Source: [Phialemoniopsis] sp. UDSM-2020 (taxonomy: Eukaryota; Ascomycota; Sordariomycetes; Thyridiales; Thyridiaceae). From it: 64,000 nt of DNA. The stretch covers positions 1,550,001 through 1,614,000 of the forward strand of contig JAEILZ010000001.1 of NCBI GenBank assembly GCA_018873225.1, read 5' to 3'. Both the position numbers and the translations under genes were made by a program. Positions 28,066 to 39,889 of the stretch are shown here, piece by piece (positions within the stretch are counted from its first letter, which is position 1; each line of letters opens with the position of its first letter). A model generated the notes under the pieces. That model was not told where the DNA came from, ran no database searches, and saw nothing but the letters and a program-made list of their open reading frames with translations.

Positions 28066-29463
28066 TGTGACGCAAACGACTCGGAACTGGCAAATGGGTC
28101 GGGTTCAGGTGTGTCGAAGAGAAGAGGTAGGATTGGCTGAGTATCGTATTCAACCAGAGCCAACTATATCGTACAATTCGAAGCAAGGTCGACGATTACG
28201 AAGGAGTAGAGTAGTGACAGGGTCGCGAAGGCCAACCAACGCCGGCGCAGTTCGAACTTTTTGCTAGTATACACGATGCAACCAAGCTTGGGGAGAAGGA
28301 ATGGAAGAGAGGGTATAATTGGGTCCCGCAGAAGGAAAACGAGAGCACCAATTACATCAAAATGTTATACAATGGAAGAATGGGTAGCAGAAAAAAGGTG
28401 GTGAAATAGAGAAACCCCCTTTGCTTTTCTTGTGGTGCAGGTAGAACAGGTACGGAGCAGTGTCTTCTTGCGCTTTTGGACGATTTTTTTTTTCTTTGGT
28501 AGGAAAATGATGATGACCCCCGGTCTAACGGCAATGTCCCGGCAACTTGCGGAGGGCCCTGGCTTCGGGCTCCTGGTTTGCAGCGCGCTCAATTTCCAGG
28601 TACCGGCTACATTGGCGACGCCGCCATTTCCAGGGCGGGTCTCGCTGCAGCTCGAGGCGGTTTAGGGGCTCTTTAGGGGCATTGGCATGACTAACTCCCT
28701 GAAAGTGGAGTGCTCGAGGTATGCGGTACTTCCGAGTATCAGTCTTCAACCCAGGTTGTTTGCTTGACAGTCCTTACTCCGTACAATGCGTGAGCTCTCT
28801 GACGCATCGGACCACTAGCAAGCTCTGGAAAAGCAATTGCACGCGAGCAGTGGAAGGCCCAAAGAGGAGAAGAGCGTCAATGCCTGTGATCCCGGTCATA
28901 CTCACGAAGTGAAATTTCGACCCTCGAATCTCGAAGGGTTGCAGACTTGGGTTACAATCTCTCTATGAAGAGATCCAATCATGAATTAATGAATATCCTC
29001 TTAAGAAGAAGAGCTGTCAGAGCAATGCACGCGCTAGGCATCGTGAACTAGGTATGGAGTATGGGGGAGTGAAATGTCTCGCATATGATCGGCATGCCCT
29101 CGGCCGATGACGGCTTACACTGGTCTTATCTTATCACCCCAAATCGGTAATCGAGTAAACAAATGCAACCTCAACGCAACAACACTTGCTATGACCAGTC
29201 GCTTCATACTGAGCAGCATATTATCATCATTTCAATGATTCTGGGTCCTTAGAATCTTTGCTACCATTCTTTTGGCTTTCAACATATATTGAGATTGTCT
29301 TGACCTTCATAATTTTTCTCAACCCTACAAGTCATTCGCACCAGCTTCGTCCATCCCTGAGCATGTTGTGGGTACAATCATAACACGAAGGAGGAGCGTC
29401 TATTTCCATGCGGGCGCCAGGCTCAAAATTGCTCAACTTATAGCTCCATATCCATAGCTAGTC
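28066..29463. promoter_or_regulatory. Divergent intergenic region, clu1 and unknown gene
   Basis: 1.4 kb with a T-run near 28484-28494. No coding frame or RNA gene could be supported. It presumably contains both promoters. Confidence 0.5.
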
Positions 29464-32001
29464 ATGGATTCAAGCAATATTTACACATCGTTATTCGGTG
29501 GTGGTTCTGATCTGGGCGAAGCCCAAGGAGACTCACGCCAACAGATGAGGAGGACGAACCCGTCGAGCAGTCATGAGGCAACACAACCATGGACAACGTC
29601 AAGGTGTCATCGTCTACTTCGCCCCTTACTATCTCATATTGCTGCCCTCAGAAAAGAAGCCTCCCGTGCACTGGCAAATGGATCGCCAGACACCACCAGC
29701 ATCAGTTTGAAAAGGGGCACGGAGAGCTATGCCGAGTTGCCATCACGGAAAAAAGTTCGCTACACTTATTCTATGAAAAGATTTCGAAAGGAACGCAACA
29801 CTTCTGCTCAGCCTGGTGTCGATAATCGCAATGCCTCCAGGTTTTGCCGCCCTGGAAACTCCGATGTTCGGGACACAGTGTTGCCAACGCCAGTCATTCG
29901 CAGAGTCCAAGGACAACTCCTATCTTCACCTATGCAACCGGACACGTCCTCTTTAAAAGACAATGCGGAGGGTTCAAGAAGGTGTACGTACTCCGGCTTC
30001 TCAAAGCGGTCCGAATTCCAAGAGGAATTGTCGCAGCTTCGCAAGCAGGTTGCGCCATCCGCGTACCCTCTCTATGAATCGATCTTCAGAGCTCTGGAAG
30101 CTTTACTTCGGACAACTCACCAAAAGAACTCGGTGCCGAAATCAAGGTCGCTTATGAGCATGTGCTTACGCAGAGTTCCCGATTACATCTCTGAACTCGA
30201 GCAATGGGAAGAGCAAGAAGCGGAGGCTAACGGTACGAAGTCCGCCATTCTCAGCTCCAAGGTGTCAACAGAGGTCTATGACGATTTGGAATCGATTGGT
30301 TCAGCCGACGGATGGGATCAGTTACGCAATGTCGTGCGGGCACACGGCGCTAGAATCATCAAAGACGCCATCGCAGAAGGACTGTTGGAGGTCGTCTTCT
30401 GCAGACTACTGCTGAGTCTTTGCAAGAAGTCTGCTGCGTATATCGAAGCAGATGCAATCCTTGAGACCATGGCAAATGTGCAGTATCCCGAGCCCTCGGA
30501 GTCGGAAAGCACTTTCAGAAGGAGCGGACCTATGGAGCGACTGCGCATCTTCATCGAGTACTCGAACGAGACGGGTCGACGAGCAGCTCTATTCAAAACC
30601 CTTGATGGCCTCCTTGTGGGCGGTATGCTCCCAGCTGCATGGCTGGTCACACCGGCATTCGCGACCATTTGGTCCACGGTTGCTCGCACCCTCACGACTT
30701 CAGCAACCTCTGCCCAAGCAATCAGATTTGCAGTCACAACGCTGTCCATTTTGAGTACACAGAACCCGAACATAACTACGACTTCTCCCAGTCAGGACTC
30801 AAAATTGGTCTCGCGACAGACTCTCACCGGTGCATTGGCATTGCTCGCCTCGATGGTCACTCTAGGCCAGGAAACATTAGCTGGCGACCCCGAAATCAAA
30901 TCAAGAAACAAGATCCAGGCTATTTGCAGCCGAGTCTTCTATATAATCCATAACAGCTTGGTCGAAACAAGCTCCCGCCGACGAGAAGATATTAAAATCA
31001 AGCGGTACATCTTATACCACGCCATATACTTTATCGCTAGTCCAGAGCAAGGTGCCTACGCCACTACAGTCGAAGATTGCTGGACAGAATCTTTACGGGA
31101 AGGGTTGGCTAGTAGCCGTGGGAAGCAGCAGTATGATGCGCTGATAGATCTAATGAGCTCTATGGCGAACTGCTGCGGACGAGCGTCATTGGCTACGTCG
31201 GCACATACCTACCTCACACAACTAGGCACGCGCCTCGAAAGCGTGGAAATGCTCCAAGATCACCTCAAACAGCTACATGTAGATGCAGCATTCGCTCTAG
31301 CCGACCGAACTGGAGATATGAGAGATCTTGTCTTTGCTGAAGGACTGGATAGGAAAAGAACTCCAGTGCGAGAGCGGGATGAGAGGCCGGTGAGCTCTCG
31401 CAAGGCGCTCTTTGCTGGATACAGGTGGGAAGGTGGTCTGAGTGAATGGGTCACAGCTACTCCGCTAGTCAAGAAGAAGGGCAGCGTCCGAGCGTCCATA
31501 TCCAGCCAGGCATCTCCGAGCAGTCGCACTGAGGACACATCTATGGCAGTCACTCCGCGACGAACGCGCAGTCATGGGCTTGACTCACCTTCGACTTCCC
31601 CAACAGATAGCGGCGACGTATTCGTGGGCATCGACGGCCAAATCAGCACCACAGTCAACGACAGCGATGACGACGACGTTTCTGCGACAGAGGATGAGAC
31701 AGTGAAGCAGCTTCAGAGAAGACCGCTTTGTCATGCTCGGGTAACTCGGCCTCTCCAGGAGCAAGCGCGCAGGAGCAGCACGAGAATGTCGGGGGCAGCC
31801 GGCCTTTTGAGTCTGATACCTGATGATGAACTCTGCATTGAGCAGGAGAACCGCCACCACTCGGCACAGGGACCCAAACACCAGGCGAGCAAGAAGAACC
31901 GGCAGCGTACATCGCTGTCTGCCAGTCGTCCTCCCCTAAGGAGCCTGACTAACCTGGTTGGTGGTGATGGCCAAGATAGCGATGACGAGTTGGGAATGTG
32001 A
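29464..32001 (+). CDS. Unrecognised conserved-looking protein, 845 residues
   Basis: One uninterrupted frame of 845 residues, with long coding bias and no overlapping alternative. I do not recognise a family. Residues 1-130 are polar and Arg-rich (a short LRPLLSHIAALRKEASRA helix and an SRKKVRYTYSMKRFRKER basic cluster that could be nuclear targeting). Residues about 185-620 look alpha-helical and folded, with repeated hydrophobic spacing, possibly an armadillo/HEAT-like solenoid (for example in LLVGGMLPAAWLVTPAF). From about 640 onward it is Ser/Arg-rich and disordered, with acidic DDDD and ATEDE stretches and a basic KKNRQR near the end. The layout suggests a nuclear scaffold or regulator. 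No signal peptide or membrane helix is clear. The start is the first ATG in the frame. Confidence 0.75.
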   Translation: MDSSNIYTSLFGGGSDLGEAQGDSRQQMRRTNPSSSHEATQPWTTSRCHRLLRPLLSHIAALRKEASRALANGSPDTTSISLKRGTESYAELPSRKKVRYTYSMKRFRKERNTSAQPGVDNRNASRFCRPGNSDVRDTVLPTPVIRRVQGQLLSSPMQPDTSSLKDNAEGSRRCTYSGFSKRSEFQEELSQLRKQVAPSAYPLYESIFRALEALLRTTHQKNSVPKSRSLMSMCLRRVPDYISELEQWEEQEAEANGTKSAILSSKVSTEVYDDLESIGSADGWDQLRNVVRAHGARIIKDAIAEGLLEVVFCRLLLSLCKKSAAYIEADAILETMANVQYPEPSESESTFRRSGPMERLRIFIEYSNETGRRAALFKTLDGLLVGGMLPAAWLVTPAFATIWSTVARTLTTSATSAQAIRFAVTTLSILSTQNPNITTTSPSQDSKLVSRQTLTGALALLASMVTLGQETLAGDPEIKSRNKIQAICSRVFYIIHNSLVETSSRRREDIKIKRYILYHAIYFIASPEQGAYATTVEDCWTESLREGLASSRGKQQYDALIDLMSSMANCCGRASLATSAHTYLTQLGTRLESVEMLQDHLKQLHVDAAFALADRTGDMRDLVFAEGLDRKRTPVRERDERPVSSRKALFAGYRWEGGLSEWVTATPLVKKKGSVRASISSQASPSSRTEDTSMAVTPRRTRSHGLDSPSTSPTDSGDVFVGIDGQISTTVNDSDDDDVSATEDETVKQLQRRPLCHARVTRPLQEQARRSSTRMSGAAGLLSLIPDDELCIEQENRHHSAQGPKHQASKKNRQRTSLSASRPPLRSLTNLVGGDGQDSDDELGM

Positions 32002-32520
32002 ATGATACCAACGACCCTTGTACATAGAAATAGAACGAAGTCAACCAACCTGGTGATGCAGAGGACCTGGAACGCGAATCCTTTATGCTATGAATAGGCT
32101 CATTTCATGGATCGTGAGAAAAGCCTGGGTGGCGTATCAAGACTGTGGGTCTTGGCCATACAAGCTGATACCATTACCATCCACACTGTTACCAGATCTG
32201 TCAGGGGAATCTACGAAGGTTGCAGGCTGAAATTTCAATCCCCCTATCAGGTATTGAGAGTTGGGTGGTAGGGCTATCCTACTGCCCGATTCCACACAGG
32301 TCAGTACCTCGCAGGGGTGTGTTATTTACCCTTAGTTAACACCACTGTAGTTGATGTTATCTGCTGTGCTCGAGCTGCGGCAATGCGAACCGATGTCCAG
32401 TCTTGACGGCCTTGATGACCCTGGGCAGATCATTAATGCATGATTCGTCGCGAAAATTTCTTTCTCGTTACTCGACCACCGCCACGAGCCCGCTATGGGA
32501 CTATCCCATGAGTCCAAGAA

Positions 32521-32566
32521 GAGCCACTCACCAAAAGGCGAGCCACTCACCAAAAGGCGAGCCACT
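32521..32566 (+). repeat. 19-bp tandem repeat, two full copies plus a partial copy
   Basis: Unit gagccactcaccaaaaggc at 32521-32539 and 32540-32558, then the first 8 bases of a third copy to 32566. The copies are identical, so the duplication is recent or maintained. Confidence 0.9.
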
Positions 32567-35500
32567 ATTCCCTTGGCAGATAAACATTTAATCTATCTGA
32601 AGGTTCAGCTTGTCCAGCTTTTTCCAGGACTGCTCTTGGAGCACTCCAAGCCGACCTTGGCCTCGTTCATCTCTTGGACATCAATCGACTGGACAAGGTC
32701 TAAGTTTAGACAATGATCGTTCTCAAGACTTGAGGCAGACCACTGTTGCCCTGGCCTTGCGTGGATGATGATGCATTGGGCGTCGTTGACAGTTGACGAA
32801 TTTCCTGAATAGGCAATGTTTCAAGACTGTCACGGGTGACGCAACCGCTCACGAGCGATGCTTTCGTAATCTCCCCAGATCTCGACGAATTGTGCCCCCA
32901 GTACAGATCAATTTACAAAGATTAGGGGGGCTGGTCTCTTGCCCTGCGAACTTGCCTAGCATATGATGGGGTCAGAGCACATGGCCATGGTTTCACTACA
33001 GCTGGGTCGCGATGAATTGACAGTTTCGGCTGCTCTTGCCTGTCGTTGTCGTCCGTTTTCTTGGCGTTTGGCAATCTGTTGCAGGGATATTTTTGGATCA
33101 CGCCCAGGTCGACAGTATGCTAGCTCTCTTGAGTGGCGGAGGGGAAATTCCAGGAAATGAGCCTCGTCGTCATGAAGATTGGTGATGGTTTCGAAGCATT
33201 CCAAATGCAGTATGTCTTGAGTGTCACGGGCACGCGAACGGGCTGGTACGACTAGTCTGGCGGTGGTGCCGGGTAATATGGATCGCCAGCCACTGCCGAG
33301 CATTCCAAAGCCACGCACTGTCCTTGCGTCTGATCTCATCGGCGTTACTTGGTGTACGAGATAGGTTGTTCGTCCATTGCTGCCACTCAAGTCTGGCCTG
33401 GAGTGGTTCGTGGTGCAAATCGAAATCTGAACAGCACAGATCTTCATTACCCTCAGCAGAGGTCATGCCGTTACTTTCGTCATAAATGCAAGGCTGCCCC
33501 TATTCCCAGCGCGGATCGCTCCCGTAACCTATTAGCGGCCGAGGTGTTTTGTGGGCTTCCCCAAGCGCCACCCCTGGCCGCCGCCGCCGTCGCCGCATCG
33601 ATCTCGTGTGTGCCTGGACGGTGTCACCCAGAATCTGTGAACCGCTGGTTGTCAGCCGTTCATGGGCCCTTCCGGACCCCGTCCAGAGAAAAAAACCAAG
33701 CGGGCGCTGTGTGGTGGAGTCCGGCACCATATGCACCCCTGTCGAGCCCCAGAAGTGGCTCGTTTCAGAAGTCGTGGCACCGGCCACTCACGGCCAGAGG
33801 AGCCCGACCCAGCCTAAAGGGCCCTGACGACGGATGAGGGACGGAGGCCGCTCATTCGCCTGGCGTGTTCGAGGTGCCAAGATGTTTCGCCGAGATGGAC
33901 GCGGAATGGAAGCAGGCGCATGAACCAGGACAGGGACGGTGGGTGCAATCTGGACCAGTCATGCATACTTCGGGGACGGACAGGTGCTGATTTTTTTTCT
34001 TTTCCACATGCCGTGGGACCCTCCCTCGGGCGAAGAGAAAGCAAGAAGAAGCCAAGCAACCAAGCTAGGGTGCCAGGGAGTGGCTGGCAAGGGATGGGAA
34101 GATCGCCATCGAGGGCATGCGATCAAAGTGGGGAGCAGCATCGTGACCTCGTACCGCAAGTTCGGTGCGGCAGGGACTACCATGGTCTGCCGCGAAGGAT
34201 CTCTTTCCTCGTCAATGCAAAGGTGTAAGAGAGCTGTGATCCAATTTGATCGACTGTAGCTAAGCTTTTGCTGATAGATATTGCGCGGGTTAGGTCGGTG
34301 CATTCTGGGATATCGAATATATTGAGCGACCCTCTGCCTCGGGAAGGGCAGCAATTTGGACGTGTGCCGTGTCAGGTATCGACTGCTAGGTGGAGGTTTA
34401 TCCCACTACCCAATGCCTTTGATCTACCCCAGAGGCAAAGTGCTGGACTCGACCCCGGCCAAGTGTAACTCCCGAACATGCACTTCTACCAGTCTCGACT
34501 CAGCACTTTGATAGTCGATGTCTATTTTTCTGCAAAAGCACCATGCAAGTATCCATCGAATGTACACAAGAATAGATAAGACGATTCATTGTTTCAGTGG
34601 CAAGTAATGGCCCCGGCCTAGCAACGACGACGAATATGGATGTAACAGTAGGCTGGGGTTCGAGGACCAGGTCAATCGGCGCATTTCAGTGGGCTTGCTC
34701 CAGATTTAATAGACCTCCAGAAAGCTGTAACAGGCGGCCCCACTAGCCCAGCCCACTACTCAATTCATACGAATCATGAATGTTGATAGCGCCCAACGCG
34801 CTGTTGTGGTGTGCTGTATCGCTACCCACTTTGAGCGCTGTGCCCGCCTGCCGCCACTGTTTGGTGGGTGAAGACCCTTCTAGTCCACCCATGAGTCTGT
34901 CCCCTCCCACCCACTCAATCAGACCAGCCAAGCCGTTCATATATCTGCTTTTCACTCTTATGCCGTCCTCATCTCCTCCCCTCGACCCTCACTTACCCCG
35001 GCCATGTGTACTTGATTGATCTACGTAAATTCCCTTCTTTGGTCTTCTCTTCTTCTCTCGGAGCCTCTCCGTCTTCTTTTCTACTTCAAACCCTTTCCCA
35101 AACGGGGCACTCTACATTCCTTTCAAAGAGTTGCTTCTTACTTCACTACTTGCAAGCTTGCCGCTTTTTCTTGGTCACTTATCAACAAGGTGACAGACGA
35201 CAATCTTTCTTTCTCTTTGCTTGTCTTTTAAAGTGCCCATCCTGACTGGACATTACTCTCTTGAACGCTGGACGATCCAACAGAGGTTCGGCTTGGCACG
35301 CGACAAATCCTTGGTCCCTGACAGTCACCACAGGGAGATCCGTTCACTACCTTGCTTGGCAGCTCGACAGAAGGATGAGCAGTGAATAGTTGTTCAATAA
35401 CCAGCCTTTCTTCTCTGCTTAGTGTGGACACAGGTGCTTGGTTTTGGGGGAGCCATATACGACATTTCACATTCCACATTCCTACCGACCACCTGAGGCG

Positions 35501-35583
35501 CCCTTCTGGATTTCACATTCCATATCCCTTGCGTGGGTCTTGCGCCACCACATTACTTGCACTTGCAGAGATATATACTCTGA

Positions 35584-35606
35584 ATACTCTGAATACTTCA
35601 GAGTAT
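35584..35606 (+). repeat. Perfect inverted repeat in ferric reductase leader
   Basis: A 10-bp stem (atactctgaa / ttcagagtat) with a 3-nt loop, overlapping a 9-bp direct duplication (tactctgaa) at 35576-35593. It lies 70 bp upstream of the start codon, so it is probably in the 5' UTR. Confidence 0.85.
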
Positions 35607-35676
35607 CTTCCTGGCAGTGTCTCGGAACTTTTTGCAACTACACCAATTTCAGACATCACGACTTTTCACAGTAACA

Positions 35677-37564
35677 ATGTCGGCTCTTGCTGGCAGGGCC
35701 GGGGGAGGAGGAGCACCCAAGAGCCCCGAGGAGCAGCTTGAAGCTCTCAACCAAGAGCTGGAACACGAACGCCTATCATACTATCTCTTTGCCATTTGCG
35801 GCGCCCTCGCAGTTATTTTCATCATGTGGAGGATGGTCACGGTGCTGGTCAAATATGTGCGAACAGTGACGAGTCTCAGCAACGACACACAACGATACTT
35901 TGCGATACCCGACACCAGATTCTCATGGCTCAAGAGGAATATCATCTACGCGCCTATCTCCAGGAAGAGGCACAACCGCGAGATTCAGATGAGCTCTGCC
36001 GTCAACATTGGAACCTTGCCGACCCGCTTCCAGCTTTTCCTCCTGGCTGGATATTTTGCTACCAATGTCGCCTTTTGCCTCGTTGATATCAAGTTGCACT
36101 CCAACTTTACCAGTGCCTCTAAGCAGATCCGTAACCGCACCGGAGTTCTTTCTGTCGTCAACATGGTAAGTGACTGCCACAAGTCATTACTCCTGACATG
36201 TTACTGACCCCTCTCAGATCCCTCTCTTTCTTATGGCTGGACGCAACAACCCTTTGATCAACTGGTTGAACATTTCATTTGACACTTTCAACCTGCTTCA
36301 TAGATGGCTCGGCCGAATCGCCATCTTGGAGGCCATCGCCCATACCGTAGCTTTCTGGGCTGGCAGTGCCGCCGGAGGCAAGGGTTGGGGCGCTGCCCTC
36401 GCCACTACCTTCCAGGTCCAATACATGTTGTATGGCTTTATTGTAAGTGTTGATAGATACCTTAGTGCCATAGTGGCGGTTTTGAGCTAACACACTCTCA
36501 AGGCAACATGTGCATTTGTGGCCATTGGTATTCAGGCCAGCAGCCCTATCAGGCATGCCTACTATGAGACTTTCAAGATTCTCCACATCGCCTTGGCCAT
36601 CCTTGCGGTCATTGGAGTCTGGTACCATCTGGAACTGAAGGGTCTCAAGCAGATCAAGTACCTGTATATTGTGGTTGCTCTCTGGGGCTTGGATCGATTC
36701 ATTCGTGCGGTCCGCATTGCGTACGCAAACGTGGGCCACGGTGGCACCAGGACAGTGGTGGAAGCTCTTCCCGGCAACGCATGCAGAGTAACGGTCACCA
36801 TGGCTCGGCCGTGGACCTTCAAACCGGGACAGCATGCATACCTGTACATGCCATCCGTCAGCTTGTGGCAGTCACATCCATTTTCCGTTGCCTGGAGCGA
36901 CGAAGCGGAGGATCCCGACTCAGAGAAGCTGGCCATGAACCGACAGGATATTCTTGCACGACGCAAGAGCAGCATGTCGTTCATCATCCGAGCTCGGACT
37001 GGAATGACTGGCGCGCTGTACAAGAAGGCGGCCGAATGCAAGGACGGCAGGTTGTTGACGCGTTGCTTCGTCGAGGGGCCTTACGGTGGTCTGCACAGCA
37101 TGGCTTCTTATGGAACCGTGATGTTGTTCGCGGGTGGAGTCGGTATCACCCAGGCCGTACCTCACGTCCGGGATCTTGTCATTGGCTACTCAAATAACAC
37201 GTTAGCCGCCCGCAAGATTGTCCTGGTCTGGATCATCCAAACTCCCGAGCACCTGGAGTGGATCCGTCCGTGGATGACAGAGATCCTGGCTATGGAGAAG
37301 AGGAGAGAGGTCCTGCGTATCATGCTCTTTGTGAGCCGGCCGAGGTCAACTAAGGAAATCCACTCTCCTAGTGCGACAGTGCAGATGTTCCCTGGTCGGC
37401 CGAACATCGAGACGCTGCTTGCCATGGAGATGGAGAACCAGGTCGGCGCCATGGGTGTGTCCGTCTGCGGGCCCGGTGCGCTCAGCGACGAGGTGCGGCG
37501 CGCGGTGCGCCAGAAGCAGTACCAGGGTTCGATCGACTTTGTGGAAGAGGCCTTTTCCTGGTGA
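35677..37564 (+). CDS. Ferric-chelate reductase-type flavocytochrome
   Basis: Exons 35677-36165, 36218-36442 and 36503-37564 encode 591 residues. The enzyme moves electrons from NADPH through FAD and two b haems across the plasma membrane to extracellular ferric or cupric chelates. An N-terminal membrane segment is followed by the ferric reductase domain. Haem ligands sit as two H-x13-H pairs: H191/H205 and H266/H280. The FAD motif is HPFSVAW; the NADPH-binding motifs are FVEGPYGG and FAGGVGITQA. The C-terminal SIDFVEEAFSW is typical of this group. The second intron (36443-36502) ends in AAG. NADPH oxidases share this core, but the C-terminus and absence of the Nox signature argue for a Fre-type enzyme. 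It could be vacuolar instead of plasma membrane. Confidence 0.92.
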
Positions 37565-38740
37565 GCGGGCCGACACCGTGGCTCGGGTGCCCGGTACGAT
37601 ACGATGACAGTCATTTCTGGATGTACATATTATTTGGTGAAGACTCTTTTTAGTAGACCCGAACCTTACGGTCATTACTGCATACTGCATAGGGAGAAGC
37701 GGTCCGGTATCAAACTTGGGATTCATTTGAACCTTTTTTTGGACTGCTTTCGGATGGGACGGAGCCATTTGACGGGACAAAGCATAGAGCTTCTAGAGAG
37801 ACTAGTTTACTTAAGAACACAGTCATTCAAGTCCTTGAACAAAGTGCAACTTGGTGTGAATGTAGATATGGTGAAACTGATGGGCTTTAAATCGGATTAG
37901 ATCCCATGATACAAATGTGATGGCGATTGTGCCAGTCTTACTAACATGAGAAACGCCTATGGGAAACCCCCTTCTAGTCTCTTTGAAATGTGTCATCGAT
38001 CTGTTTGGTCTTCTATGTGTAAAAGTATCTGATGCTTTACGGCGATCAGTTTTCTTCCTGCTTAGTATCACGAAATCAAAGCAAACCAGACTAAAGATGA
38101 CTTACACCAAATCACACTCATTGGCCGCGTCACTCCACTGAGTGACTGGAGGCACAGTCAACGGCGCTAACGACGCCTGTCAGCCCTCCCCGCATAAGAA
38201 GCGCTAGGCAGCCTAATCCACCACCCGCCCGCCCGCCACCTCCCTACCAGCACGTATCTAATCAGCTCAATCAGCGTCACTACCCTAAAGTACCAGACAA
38301 TCGGTCCGCCGGACATCGTCTTCTGACCTTCCAACCCAAAATCGTGCTCAAAACGGAAACCTTCTCTGCAGGAAAGAAGCTCGACTTCCGACCCTTCTTG
38401 TTGATAAGACCAAGCTTCCTTCCTGCCCGTTCTTCCTCTTCCTGAAGCTCTTTCACTTCAGGCGCAGCTTGCCAATACGGTTTCGGTACTCCGCACTTCA
38501 ATGTTGCCTCTTGTCCCGCGATAACGGCTCTTATCGATAGAAGCACTGACGACATCAGGGTCCAGGCCATCTTGTCACGAGCATCTCTCCGGACTTGCCC
38601 GGACCACAACCAACCTGCGACATCACCAAAGAGACGATATCTGTTTACCAAACGATTCACGGAGTCTTCTTCCAAAGAAATAGCCTGACCATATAGAACA
38701 CGACGCAGGGCAACAGCACTAGAAAGGGCCGCTCGACGCC
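37565..38740. other. Intergenic region upstream of yippee-like gene
   Basis: 1.2 kb between plus-strand genes. An antisense frame of 131 codons at 38280-38675 has no recognisable motif. Otherwise nothing was seen. Confidence 0.55.
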
Positions 38741-39208
38741 ATGGGTCTCTCTTACAACACCTACCTTAATAGCAACAAGATATATGGCTGCAAAGGCTGC
38801 AAGGCGCACCTCGCTAATCACGAGGACATTATCAGTAGAGTATGTCTCATCTCTTCCCTCCAACATGTTCCCGGACTATTCGAGGCGTGCTCCTGAGCTT
38901 GTCTGCATAACCGCCCTTTCCCACCGATTGCCCATATTCCCCGTGCACGTACACTGACATCCCTATGCTTCCAGAACTTTCGCGGCCAACATGGCAAGGC
39001 CTACCTCTTCAACAACGTCGTCAACATCGAGGCGGGCGAGCCCTCGGAGCGTAACATGACCACGGGCCGCCACATCGTGCGCGACATCGCCTGCAAGTCG
39101 TGCGGCGAGACGGTCGGCTGGAAGTACGACAAGGCGTACGAGCAGAGCGAGAAGTACAAGGAGGGCAAGTTCATCCTCGAGGCCGAGCTCCTGTGCATGG
39201 TCACCTAG
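38741..39208 (+). CDS. Yippee-like zinc-binding protein
   Basis: Exons 38741-38839 and 38975-39208 encode 110 residues. Yippee proteins fold around one zinc held by two CxxC pairs; in this protein they are CKGCKAHL (residues 17-20) and CKSCGETVGW. The rest is strongly conserved: NFRGQHGKAYLFNNVVNI, GRHIVRDIACKSC and KYKEGKFILE. The function in fungi is not well defined; related proteins include yeast Moh1, the human YPEL proteins and the cereblon/Mis18 fold. The intron is 135 bp, the longest in the window. A TAG stop follows LLCMVT; the open frame after it (18 codons) is not counted. Confidence 0.93.
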
Positions 39209-39889
39209 GCGGGCCACCAGGTCCCGCGGTCCGAGTTCATGCCAGTCCAGATCTCCGAGAGCTAGGGACTGTCATGGGACCCGCTCAGCGTAGATCGGCC
39301 CAGGCACATGCTGCGGATAGCTGAGGAGGAGGAGGAGGAAGAGCTAACTGAAGAGGAATTACGCGAGTAGGCATCGCTGGCATTGCGTTATAATACGTAG
39401 AGGGCGTGCGAAGGTTGGCTACTACTGATTGCGGTCTCAGCTGGGTTGAGGAAGGAGATATCTTTGACGATTTTGCATCTATATGGTTTCGGCGTTTGAT
39501 TTCGGGGGCGTACACGCAAGCGTTTGCAGTGCTTTTCATCATGGGAGCACGATAGGTAGCGCTCCTCAGCGGACAGGACAGTATTGCGTTCTGATTTTCT
39601 TTCCCCAGCGGGTAGCTTAGGTAGGCTCATATTAACAAATTATCGGCCTTGACCGGGAATCATATGTCTTGTTTAGCATGCGAGAAACTGTCACTGAGAT
39701 TGAGGAGTTTTGATATCTCACGAGTGAAGGAGCAGCTACGACAACTCTATAGACTTGGACAAGTCGTGTAATGATGATATGCGATAAACTATGATAACCC
39801 TATGGCCTTGTCTCCTATGCTAAACTCCCGAACCAACGCCGTATGAATGCAAAAGGCAGAACGGATTGTGTGAATAATCTCGACGGTGT
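39209..39889. other. Convergent intergenic region
   Basis: 681 bp between the yippee-like gene and the SLC35-like gene, 3' UTR territory. No gene was seen. Confidence 0.6.

Larger units (their letters stand above)
32002..35676. other. Long intergenic region upstream of ferric reductase
   Basis: 3.7 kb without a supported gene. Frames of 160 residues or less occur on both strands around 33.0-33.8 kb, but they lack motifs or convincing composition. It holds the 19-bp tandem repeat and, at its 3' end, a pyrimidine-rich leader (34.9-35.6 kb) with a hairpin. Confidence 0.6.

Noticed and set aside
32956..33837. Two 160-codon frames on opposite strands
   Set aside because: They overlap each other on opposite strands, and neither has recognisable features.
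35677..37564. NADPH oxidase instead of ferric reductase
   Set aside because: The H-x13-H pairs and NADPH motifs are shared, but the C-terminus and overall order fit the Fre group.
38280..38675. 131-codon antisense frame upstream of the yippee-like gene
   Set aside because: No motif and it lies in the probable promoter or leader of the yippee-like gene.
39206..39262. In-frame open stretch of 18 codons after the yippee-like stop
   Set aside because: The protein already ends near the usual family C-terminus, and the TAG context is not a known readthrough signal.
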